Source of the DNA: an uncultured Bacteroidales bacterium
GTDB taxonomy: Bacteria; Bacteroidota; Bacteroidia; Bacteroidales; Paludibacteraceae
Length of the DNA: 6,868 bases
Direction of reading: 5' to 3'
Assembly (NCBI GenBank): GCA_900556095.1
Contig: USNU01000077.1
Coordinates: 1-6,868 of the forward strand
Below the pieces are notes generated by a model. The model was given only the letters and a program-made list of their open reading frames with translations, was not told the origin of the DNA and did not search any database. The stretch's first letter is position 1; every line of letters starts with the position of its first letter. Both the position numbers and the translations under genes were made by a program. This document shows, piece after piece, positions 1-6,230 of the stretch.

Positions 1-866
1 AGTGTATCATCATAGACGATGGCAGTACGGACGATAGTCGGGCGACTGTGGAAGGTTGGTTGGCAGAGAACAATCTGCGCTGTGGCGGGCGTTTCCGCTT
101 GCTGGGGCAGCCTAATCAAGGCGTGGCTATGGCGCGTAATAATGCGGTACGGGCAGCATCGGGGGAGTATATCTGTTTTTTGGATGCCGATGATTGGTGG
201 GAACCGACGTTTTTGGAAGAGATGGCATTGCATATTCGTAATTACCCGGATGCGGGGTTATATGCCACCAACTATATCTACTACAAAACCGGCAAAACGC
301 ACATCGCTCTGAATATCCCAACCGGCTACATAGATTATCCGCAAGTGTATCTGACAAGTGGTGCAATGCCTGTTTGGACGGGTGCTGTAGCCATGCCCCG
401 CCATGTGTTTTACGAATCGGGAGGTTTTCCTCCGGGTGTCCGTTTGGGTGAAGATTTTCTGCTTTGGGCGAGGACAGCGATGCACTATCCGATAGCCTTT
501 CTGAACCGACCATTGGCGTATTACAACAACGATGTCCCGGTTTCCCTCCGTGCCACGCGCCATCTGCATGCGCTGGAGTATCATATGACTTTTCTGTTAG
601 AGACCATCGCTACAGAAGAAAGTCTGAGCACCGAGTGGAAACGCCTTTTTGACCATCTGCGGGTTAATAGTCTGCTGGAGTACTGGCTCAGTCCGCAATA
701 CCACGATGCCGCAAAAGCGGAACTTGGTAAGGTGGATTGGTCGCAGCAACCGCGCTCCGTGATACTCACCTATCGCACACCGATTTTTCTGCTGCGTGCC
801 AAACGCCGTATCCGACAAATAGGCAGTTGGTGCAAGCAAAGACTCTACAAAATACTCTATACATGA
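1..866 (+). CDS. Family 2 glycosyltransferase (GT-A fold), 5' end cut off
   Basis: This enzyme transfers a sugar from a nucleotide donor to a glycan or lipid-linked acceptor at the cytoplasmic face of the membrane. The frame is already open at base 3 and begins CIIIDDGSTDDS, the nucleotide-binding motif normally about 40 residues into GT2 proteins, so the true start lies upstream. The GTG at 48 falls after this motif and is not the start. Further GT2 marks are a QPNQGVAMARNNA segment, the DxD-type metal/donor motif FLDADDWW (about visible residues 59-66) and LGEDFLLW, whose Glu-Asp pair fits the catalytic base region (about residues 149-156). About 287 residues are visible, so perhaps only 30-40 are missing. 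The C-terminal tail is basic. The TGA stop overlaps the next ATG (ATGA, 863-866), suggesting translational coupling. Donor and acceptor sugars cannot be read from the sequence. Confidence 0.93.
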   Translation, partial: CIIIDDGSTDDSRATVEGWLAENNLRCGGRFRLLGQPNQGVAMARNNAVRAASGEYICFLDADDWWEPTFLEEMALHIRNYPDAGLYATNYIYYKTGKTHIALNIPTGYIDYPQVYLTSGAMPVWTGAVAMPRHVFYESGGFPPGVRLGEDFLLWARTAMHYPIAFLNRPLAYYNNDVPVSLRATRHLHALEYHMTFLLETIATEESLSTEWKRLFDHLRVNSLLEYWLSPQYHDAAKAELGKVDWSQQPRSVILTYRTPIFLLRAKRRIRQIGSWCKQRLYKILYT

Positions 867-2527
867 CCATCAATTTTCATTCCTTGGGCAACCTGCCGCA
901 CGCCAAAGAAATATCCCGTAGCCTTAGTATCGTCCTATTGGGGGCAATCCTGCTTTATCCAAACAGCATATACGCCTTTGCCAACTCCGTCGGCAGCACG
1001 TATATGGTTACCAGTGTACTTTATGCACTGCCGTTGCTCGTGATGATAGGACTGTTGCCGAAGCGGTGGATGTATGTGGTGGCGGCGGTCGTTTGTAGTG
1101 TGGTTTCGATTATCGACCTCACAATGGTGGATATATACAACTCTTACCTACTGCCCGGTGCGATTATTTCGACTATCAAGACCAATCCGCAAGAAGCGGC
1201 AGAATTTTACCAAACGAACCTCAAAGAGGTGTGGCGCTGGCTTCCGATAATAGCCACGTGTGTGGTCTCGTGTCTCACATATCAACGCCCCGGGTACAAC
1301 AAGTGGTGTTGGGTGGCAAGTAGTGTAGCCCTGTTGTTGCCGGTCGGTTTTGTGTCTGTCAGGATAACCGCCGGCTATCACTCGGCACTGACCGTGCGCT
1401 ATTTTGTGGATAATCGCATTCTGAATCGCCCGCCATACAATGTATATTATCAGTCGGTCAACGCTGCCAAGGAATTACATAAGCGCAGCATGATGGCATC
1501 TGCCAAAGAAACCCTTTTCGGTGCTACGCGTATTACCCCCCCCGTGTGCGAAGTGTACATAGTGGCCATTGGAGAGTCTCTTCGCTACGATAATCTCTCA
1601 CTCAATGGTGTATATCCACGCTCTACCACGCCACAATTAGAAAGTATGGACAACCTGATTCTTTTTGATAACTACTACTCGCAAGCCTGTCTGACTATGT
1701 ATTCCGTGCCTATGCTTATCACGCGTGCTACGCCCCAAAATTACGACTTGAACTTTATGGAACGTTCTATCATTGAGCCATTTCGGGAGTGCGGATTCAA
1801 GACATTTACCATAGTTAGCAACACCAATCTGCTTTCCTCAGAGACGTATCTGTCCGACGGGGTGGATTCGTTGATAGTAGTTCCGAACATTGTCAGAAAT
1901 GGCGAGATAGTTTCGGGCGACAAGACGATGATACACATAGTGGATTCGCTGGTACAGCAACACGATAAACTATTTATTATGATGCAGTTCTTGGGTAACC
2001 ATAGTTTCTATACCAACTATGAGCAGAAGTATGATGTCTATCGCCCCAACGCAAACACATGTACGCCCGAAGAACGTGCTGTATGCGATAGTCTGTACAT
2101 CAATGCGTATGACAACAGTATCCTCTATACCGACTATATCTTGTCATCTATCATACGGAAAATAGACCGGCCGAATACCATCTCCTCTTTTGTCTTTGTA
2201 TCGGACCATGGCGAGGGGATTGGACGAGACGGAGGTGGACACGGAGGGAACTGCACGCCAAAGAAAGAAGAGTATCATGTTCCGTTTATCTTCTGGTATT
2301 CAGACGCTTATGCCGAATACTTCCCGGACAAAGCAGACAATGCCGCCGGACATAAGACTGTACGGCTAAACGGCGACTGTATATTCTATTCTGTTTGCGA
2401 TATGGCAAATATAACGCTCGATTCCGCCTATGCGCAGCCTGCGTGGAGTGTGTTTTCTGATGCTTTTCAGGAGCATGAGCGACTGATTTTGGTTCCCGAC
2501 GGAGTAACTTGTATCCGCGTAGAGTAG
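863..2527 (+). CDS. Phosphoethanolamine transferase, EptA/sulfatase-like, inner membrane
   Basis: A 554-residue protein, close in length to EptA-type enzymes, which move phosphoethanolamine from phosphatidylethanolamine to lipid A or other glycans on the periplasmic side. Five hydrophobic segments (about 19-40, 48-66, 69-90, 126-141, 148-167) precede an alkaline-phosphatase-fold domain from about 229. Family residues visible by position are E238 (GES), the likely phosphate-accepting nucleophile T278 (ACLTMYSVP), H380 (GNHSF), D448 and H449 (SDHGE), and H460. The INAYDNSILYTD segment and the TNPQEA stretch after the third membrane segment are also typical. I chose the ATG at 863 because it overlaps the preceding stop and puts the first membrane segment near the N-terminus; an in-frame extension to 737 lies wholly inside the glycosyltransferase gene. 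A run of eight C sits at the linker between membrane and catalytic domains. The target (lipid A or the locus glycan) is not shown. Confidence 0.92.
   Translation: MTINFHSLGNLPHAKEISRSLSIVLLGAILLYPNSIYAFANSVGSTYMVTSVLYALPLLVMIGLLPKRWMYVVAAVVCSVVSIIDLTMVDIYNSYLLPGAIISTIKTNPQEAAEFYQTNLKEVWRWLPIIATCVVSCLTYQRPGYNKWCWVASSVALLLPVGFVSVRITAGYHSALTVRYFVDNRILNRPPYNVYYQSVNAAKELHKRSMMASAKETLFGATRITPPVCEVYIVAIGESLRYDNLSLNGVYPRSTTPQLESMDNLILFDNYYSQACLTMYSVPMLITRATPQNYDLNFMERSIIEPFRECGFKTFTIVSNTNLLSSETYLSDGVDSLIVVPNIVRNGEIVSGDKTMIHIVDSLVQQHDKLFIMMQFLGNHSFYTNYEQKYDVYRPNANTCTPEERAVCDSLYINAYDNSILYTDYILSSIIRKIDRPNTISSFVFVSDHGEGIGRDGGGHGGNCTPKKEEYHVPFIFWYSDAYAEYFPDKADNAAGHKTVRLNGDCIFYSVCDMANITLDSAYAQPAWSVFSDAFQEHERLILVPDGVTCIRVE
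1536..1543 (+). repeat. C8 homopolymer tract inside the phosphoethanolamine transferase gene
   Basis: Eight consecutive C bases encode the end of Thr225 and all of Pro226-Pro227, just before the catalytic domain. The gene is in frame in this copy. Gain or loss of one base would cut the protein off before its active site. Such tracts can slip during replication, but eight is a modest length and no repeat variation can be seen in one sequence. Confidence 0.9.
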
Positions 2528-2539
2528 GGGAGGAACCAA
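2489..2539 (+). repeat. Inverted repeat across the end of the phosphoethanolamine transferase gene
   Basis: TTGGTTCC (2489-2496) is the reverse complement of GGAACCAA (2532-2539), giving an 8 bp stem. Inside the loop, CGGA (2500-2503) can pair with TCCG (2514-2517). The structure spans the TAG stop at 2525-2527. No T-run follows, so it is not a standard intrinsic terminator; it might still end or protect the transcript before the promoter at 2566, or be chance. Confidence 0.3.
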
Positions 2540-2565
2540 GCAGATGGGATAGTGTTAATACTTTC

Positions 2566-2596
2566 TTGCATATATTCCAACTTTTTTGTAACTTTG
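2566..2596 (+). promoter_or_regulatory. Bacteroides-type promoter upstream of the DegT gene
   Basis: TTG at 2566-2568 is followed after 20 bases by TAACTTTG at 2589-2596. This fits the Bacteroidota primary sigma factor pattern of a -33 TTTG/TTG and a -7 TAnnTTTG box. Transcription would start near 2602, leaving a leader of about 18 bases before the ATG at 2620. It implies that the genes from 2620 onward can be transcribed separately from the glycosyltransferase/phosphoethanolamine transferase pair. Confidence 0.72.
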
Positions 2597-2619
2597 CAGC
2601 GTGAAATCTATATAAGTAT

Positions 2620-3075
2620 ATGAGTATGCCCAACCCAATCACCGTTACATCGCCCCTTCTTCCGCCTTTAGACGAGTTTATTCCCTACTTGCAACAGATA
2701 TGGGACAGCCGGTGGATTACCAATAACGGTAGTTTTCATCAGCAGTTGGAGCGAGCACTCACCGACTATCTCGGAGTAAAATATCTCTCGCTTTTCACCA
2801 ATGGAACACTCCCGCTCATTACAGCCTTGCAGGCATTGGGTATCACAGAGGGCGAGGTGATAACCACTCCTTACTCTTTTGTAGCAACAAGCCATTCTAT
2901 CTGGTGGAACAAACTGAAACCTGTCTTTGTGGATGTACTGCCGGAGAATGGAAATATCGACCCGACGAAGATAGAGGCAGCCATCACAGACCGTACGGTG
3001 GCTATTTATGCCCGTGCATGTCTATGGTTGCCCTTGCGATGTGGAGGCGATAGATGCTATTGCGAAGAGGCATAA
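2620..3075 (+). CDS. N-terminal fragment of the DegT-family aminotransferase
   Basis: This is what would be translated from ATG 2620 without a frame correction: 151 residues, of which the first 129 belong to the aminotransferase. They cover the N-terminal arm (LPPLDEFIPYL), the SRWITNNG segment, FTNGTLPL and TPYSFVATSHS. The last 22 residues are out of frame (rich in Cys, Arg and Leu) and resemble nothing. The fragment lacks the lysine that holds PLP, so it cannot be an active transaminase alone. A second in-frame ATG at 2626 is an alternative start. Confidence 0.55.
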   Translation: MSMPNPITVTSPLLPPLDEFIPYLQQIWDSRWITNNGSFHQQLERALTDYLGVKYLSLFTNGTLPLITALQALGITEGEVITTPYSFVATSHSIWWNKLKPVFVDVLPENGNIDPTKIEAAITDRTVAIYARACLWLPLRCGGDRCYCEEA

Positions 3076-3745
3076 CTTGAAAGTAATTTACGATGCAGCA
3101 CATGCGTTTGGCGTAACCTACAAGGGGCGTTCTATCTTGGAGTGGGGTGATGTCAGCACGTTGAGTTTTCACGCCACCAAGGTCTATAACACCGTTGAAG
3201 GCGGTGCTATGGTGGTGCATAGCGCGGAAATGAAGTACGATGTCGATAACCTGAAGAACTTTGGTTTCCGTGGAGAAACTACGGTCGTTGCTCCGGGAAT
3301 CAACTCGAAGATGGACGAGGTGCGTGCGGCGTACGGTCTGCTCAATCTCCGATATGTGGACGCCGCCATTGCTACCAGAAAGCGGGTTGCCGAAAAGTAT
3401 GTGGACGCCCTCAAAGATGTAAAAGGAATAGAACTATTCCCTTATGAGATAAATCCTACTTTCAAGTGGAACTATGCCTATTTCCCCATTTTGGTTACCG
3501 ACGAATATCGTATGACTCGTGATGCATTGTATGAGTTTATGAAGACGCAGAATGTATTAAGTCGCCGCTATTTCTATCCGTTGATAACAGACTTTGAGCC
3601 TTATAAGAACTACTCGAGTGCTACCAAAGCGAACCTCCCCGTTGCCAATCGCCTTGCCTCGCAAGTCATCTGCCTTCCAATACATCACGCCCTGACGGAT
3701 GAGGATGTGGAAAGAGTGTTGAAATATATCAAATCGGTTATATAA
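3008..3745 (+). CDS. C-terminal fragment of the DegT-family aminotransferase
   Basis: This frame is open for 245 residues from ATG 3008, which in the repaired gene is an internal Met (residue 130). It contains the PLP aspartate (DAAHAFG), the Schiff-base lysine (SFHATK, fragment residue 58), the glycine pair after it (EGGAM), the GFRGE and GINSKMDEVRAAYG segments typical of the family, and the complete C-terminal small domain ending at TAA 3743-3745. No ribosome binding site precedes 3008, and the N-terminal fragment's stop lies 68 bases inside this frame, so separate translation is unlikely to give a working enzyme. Confidence 0.55.
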   Translation: MPVHVYGCPCDVEAIDAIAKRHNLKVIYDAAHAFGVTYKGRSILEWGDVSTLSFHATKVYNTVEGGAMVVHSAEMKYDVDNLKNFGFRGETTVVAPGINSKMDEVRAAYGLLNLRYVDAAIATRKRVAEKYVDALKDVKGIELFPYEINPTFKWNYAYFPILVTDEYRMTRDALYEFMKTQNVLSRRYFYPLITDFEPYKNYSSATKANLPVANRLASQVICLPIHHALTDEDVERVLKYIKSVI

Positions 3746-3758
3746 CCGAATTTGTGTG

Positions 3759-3881
3759 ATGTCTAATATTACTAATGTGGTAAAAGGAGATGCAATGAAT
3801 TGTTCATACGAGAATTGTAGTAAATTTATCATCGCTATAAAAAATAATATTTATGATTCAAACAAGCAACATTGCAAATAG
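3759..3881 (+). pseudogene. Possible remnant of a NeuD-like gene in the AT-rich gap
   Basis: A 40-codon open frame starts at ATG 3759, between the DegT gene and the class I aminotransferase, and runs 29 bases into the latter. Its middle reads NCSKFIIAIKNN, which recalls the FFIAIGNN-type segment at the end of the nucleotide-binding part of NeuD/PglD acyltransferases. An internal ATG at 3795 follows a good AAAGGAG. The reading as a remnant rests on about ten residues and is weak; it may simply be a chance open frame. The region is about 28% GC, lower than the genes on either side. Confidence 0.2.
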
Positions 3882-5019
3882 CATTCAAACATCATTTACC
3901 CGCCAATTGTTTAATATGGCAAAGGAGTATGATGATGTAATAGATTTTACATTGGGGGATCCTGATATACAGCCTCATTCTGCTATCAAGCAGGCGGCTT
4001 GTAAGGCTATTTTTGATGGTAAAACGCGCTACTCTCAAAATGCAGGTTTACTCGAATTACGACAAACGATAGCAACATACTATCAATGTAAAGAGGGCCT
4101 GCAATATCAACCGGAGAGCGAAATTATGGTTTCCGTTGGTGCTATGGAGGGGCTTTATCTTGCTTTATTAGCACTTTTGAATGAAGGAGACGAGGTCATT
4201 ATTCCCGCTCCTTACTATGTGAATTATACCCAAATGGTATCAATGTGTCATGCGATACCAGTCGTAGTTGATAATCCCGATCAAACGGACTTGTCTTTTC
4301 GTTTGGAGGATATTGAGCAGGCTGTAACACCAAGAACGCGTGCTATCATTATCAATACACCATCCAATCCGACGGGATGCGTCTTGTCGCAAGAAATCTT
4401 ACAAGGTATTGCTGATATTGCCAAACAATATAATTTGGTAGTAATCGCTGATGAAGTTTACAAATGCTTGATTTATAGTCAATCAGAATGGAGAAGCATT
4501 GCGCATATAGAGGGTATGCGTGAGCGCACTATATTGGTCAATTCGTTGAGCAAAGAGTTTTGTATGACGGGGTATCGTATAGGCTATGTGTTGGCTCCGA
4601 GTGAGGTTGTCTCTGCAATGACAAAATTACAGGAAAATGTTGCCGCATGTGCACCTCTTCCCAGTCAGTATGCCGCTATAGAGGCGTTAGGCAGCAAGGA
4701 AGATTATTCCGGAGATATGGTACGGATTTTCTCAGAACGGAAAGATTGCATTGTGGAAGGAATAAGCCATATACAGGGGTTGAAATGTAATGCTCCGGAT
4801 GCTACGTTCTACTTGATGGTGGACATCTCAAGCACAGGTATGAATAGTGTGGACTTTTCCGTTGCGTTGCTTCGGGCACAGCATGTGGCGGTCGTTCCTG
4901 GAATAACGTATGGCAAATGTTGCGACAGATATGTCCGCATTGCTTTTACGCATGAGTTGGATTATATTAAAGAAGGAATTCGTCGCATAGCACAATTTAT
5001 GGAGGAGATAAGAAAATGA
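3853..5019 (+). CDS. Class I/II PLP-dependent aminotransferase (aspartate aminotransferase fold)
   Basis: A complete 388-residue fold-type I aminotransferase that would pass an amino group between an amino acid and a 2-oxo acid in the cytoplasm. Visible family residues are the N-terminal DFTLGDPD segment, TRYSQNAGLLELR, N172 in SNPTG, D200 and Y203 in ADEVYK (PLP ring contacts), the Schiff-base lysine K234 in SLSKEF, R242 in GYRIGY (phosphate contact) and R362 in YVRIAF (substrate carboxylate). The conserved carboxylate-binding arginine suggests an amino acid substrate rather than a sugar. ATG 3853 fits the family N-terminus; there is no Shine-Dalgarno, only an A-rich leader, as is common in Bacteroidota. 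A weak promoter match (TTG 3800-3802, 18 bases, TAAATTTA 3821-3828) lies just upstream. Its TGA overlaps the next ATG (5016-5019). In this setting it may supply the amino acid used by the ATP-grasp enzyme; the exact amino acid is unknown. Confidence 0.92.
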   Translation: MIQTSNIANSIQTSFTRQLFNMAKEYDDVIDFTLGDPDIQPHSAIKQAACKAIFDGKTRYSQNAGLLELRQTIATYYQCKEGLQYQPESEIMVSVGAMEGLYLALLALLNEGDEVIIPAPYYVNYTQMVSMCHAIPVVVDNPDQTDLSFRLEDIEQAVTPRTRAIIINTPSNPTGCVLSQEILQGIADIAKQYNLVVIADEVYKCLIYSQSEWRSIAHIEGMRERTILVNSLSKEFCMTGYRIGYVLAPSEVVSAMTKLQENVAACAPLPSQYAAIEALGSKEDYSGDMVRIFSERKDCIVEGISHIQGLKCNAPDATFYLMVDISSTGMNSVDFSVALLRAQHVAVVPGITYGKCCDRYVRIAFTHELDYIKEGIRRIAQFMEEIRK

Positions 5020-6230
5020 AAAAGTTGTTGATGTTAGGTGGCAGTCTTTACCAAACCTATGCTATTAAAGAGGCAAAGAGAATAGGGTATTATGTAATAA
5101 CGTGTGATTATCTGCCTGATAACCCGGGGCATAGGTTTGCTGATGAATACCACAATGTCAGTACGACAGATAGAGAGGCAATCTTGGCGTTGGCTCAAGA
5201 ATTGCAGGTGGATGGGATTGTGGCGTATGCTAGTGACCCTGCTGCTCCGACAGCCGCTTACGTGGCTGAACAAATGGGATTGCCAACATCTCCATATAAA
5301 AGTGTAGAGATATTGTCAAATAAAGATTTATTTCGTGAATATCTGTGGCAAAACGGTTTCAATTGTCCCAAGGCAATGGGTTTTACAACGTATGAGGAGG
5401 CTTTGTCGCATATTGACGAGTTCCAACTGCCCGTTATGGTAAAGCCTGTTGATTCGTCAGGAAGCAAGGGAATAAATAAGATGACCGATAAAACGCAACT
5501 CAAAGCCTTTGTCGAAGATGCGTTATATTATTCGCGGCGCAAACGCTTTTTGATAGAGGAATTTATTGTCAAAAAAGGGCATCAGATTTCGGGGGATGCT
5601 TTTTCCGTGGATGGTAAGTTGGTATTTCATTGTTTGGGTAATGAATTTTATGACCCAAATTGCGATAAAGATTTTGCACCTTTGGGTGAGTGTTGGCCAT
5701 TCCGGATGGAGCATAAGTATATTGAAGACCTTGAACTGCAATTACAACGATTGATGACGCTTCTTGGTATGAGGAGTAATGCTTATAATGTAGAAGCCAT
5801 TGTCGGAGAAGATGACAAGGTCTACTTGTTGGAGTTGGGTGCACGTAGCGGGGGGAGTTTGATTCCACAAGTGGTTGAGTGTGCTACGGGAATCAATATG
5901 GTAACGTGGGTGGTGCAGGCTGCGGTTGGGGACCCAATAGACCTTTCGGTGCTTAATGGTAAAAAAGAAATGCCTATTAGGGGCTATTGGTCTAACTATA
6001 TGGTACATTCCAATGCTACTGGATTGTTCCAATCAATATCTTTTGATAAGAGTTTTGAACAGCAACATCTCGTCGCTTTTGTAAATGATTTGAAAATTGG
6101 TACACCGGTACATCGGTTTCGTGATGCACAAGATTGCATAGGTGAATTTATCTTAAAATATGATTCTATGCAGCAGATGTTTGATGTTATCAAGAATATG
6201 GAGAATTATATCAACGTAGAGGTAAAATGA
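5016..6230 (+). CDS. ATP-grasp ligase (carboxylate-amine ligase type)
   Basis: ATP-grasp enzymes activate a carboxylate as an acyl phosphate and join it to an amine, or less often another nucleophile. The 404-residue protein has a pre-ATP-grasp Rossmann-like start (LMLGGSLYQTYAIKEAKR, about 5-22), DPAAPTAAYVAEQMGLP (74-90), SNKDLFREYL with K103, PVMVKPVDSSGSKG with K143 and the glycine-rich loop (147-152), the hinge LIEEFI (179-184), and the metal-binding NVEAI (E260) and LLELGARSGG (E273, R277). The remaining C-terminal part (about 310-404) matches nothing I can name and may set specificity. It overlaps its neighbours by ATGA at both ends, so aminotransferase, ligase and acyltransferase probably form one translated unit. 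By context it would attach an amino acid to, or build one into, a sugar precursor; this is inferred. A housekeeping purine or carbamoyl-phosphate role seems less likely given the neighbours. Confidence 0.88.
   Translation: MKKLLMLGGSLYQTYAIKEAKRIGYYVITCDYLPDNPGHRFADEYHNVSTTDREAILALAQELQVDGIVAYASDPAAPTAAYVAEQMGLPTSPYKSVEILSNKDLFREYLWQNGFNCPKAMGFTTYEEALSHIDEFQLPVMVKPVDSSGSKGINKMTDKTQLKAFVEDALYYSRRKRFLIEEFIVKKGHQISGDAFSVDGKLVFHCLGNEFYDPNCDKDFAPLGECWPFRMEHKYIEDLELQLQRLMTLLGMRSNAYNVEAIVGEDDKVYLLELGARSGGSLIPQVVECATGINMVTWVVQAAVGDPIDLSVLNGKKEMPIRGYWSNYMVHSNATGLFQSISFDKSFEQQHLVAFVNDLKIGTPVHRFRDAQDCIGEFILKYDSMQQMFDVIKNMENYINVEVK

Larger units (their letters stand above)
2620..3745 (+). pseudogene. DegT/DnrJ/EryC1/StrS sugar aminotransferase, frameshifted
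   Basis: PLP-dependent enzymes of this family convert a keto group on a nucleotide sugar to an amine, usually with glutamate as donor. Two frames together give one family member of about 374 residues, a normal length. Frame 1 runs from ATG 2620 to Ile129; frame 2 resumes at 3008. Removing one T from the TTT at 3005-3007 joins them as VAI-MPVHVYGCP, matching the family's usual PVHLYG segment. The reconstructed protein holds FTNGTLPLITAL (cofactor phosphate region), D158 in DAAHAFG (pyridine nitrogen) and the Schiff-base lysine K187 in SFHATK. The overall look recalls VioA/QdtB-type sugar aminotransferases, but substrate and sugar position are uncertain. Everything outside the single break looks intact, so this is a very recent mutation or a sequence error. 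It is the first gene after the promoter at 2566-2596. Confidence 0.88.

Noticed and set aside
19..312. Plus-strand open frame of 97 codons at the window start
   Set aside because: It is an out-of-frame reading of the glycosyltransferase and is Trp/Arg rich without a domain.
127..513. Minus-strand open frame of 128 codons
   Set aside because: It lies opposite the glycosyltransferase frame, has low-complexity His/Pro/Ser-rich content and no recognisable domain; the + strand frame carries clear family motifs.
737..862. Longer start for the phosphoethanolamine transferase
   Set aside because: The 42 extra residues lie wholly inside the glycosyltransferase gene and would precede the first membrane segment; the ATG at 863 with its stop/start overlap is the natural start.
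2489..2560. Intrinsic terminator after the phosphoethanolamine transferase gene
   Set aside because: The inverted repeat has a long loop and is followed by mixed sequence rather than a T-run, so it is listed only as an inverted repeat.
2286..2642. Minus-strand open frame of 118 codons
   Set aside because: It is antisense to the conserved end of the phosphoethanolamine transferase and would cover the promoter at 2566-2596; its product has no family features.
3004..3010. Programmed +1 frameshift in the DegT gene
   Set aside because: The family is normally made from one unbroken frame and I see no rare-codon or stop-codon arrangement of known +1 sites; recent mutation or read error is simpler.
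3784..3881. Small gene using AAAGGAG and ATG 3795
   Set aside because: The peptide would be only 28 residues, ends inside the aminotransferase gene and shows no feature of a toxin or leader; a strong Shine-Dalgarno carries little weight in Bacteroidota.
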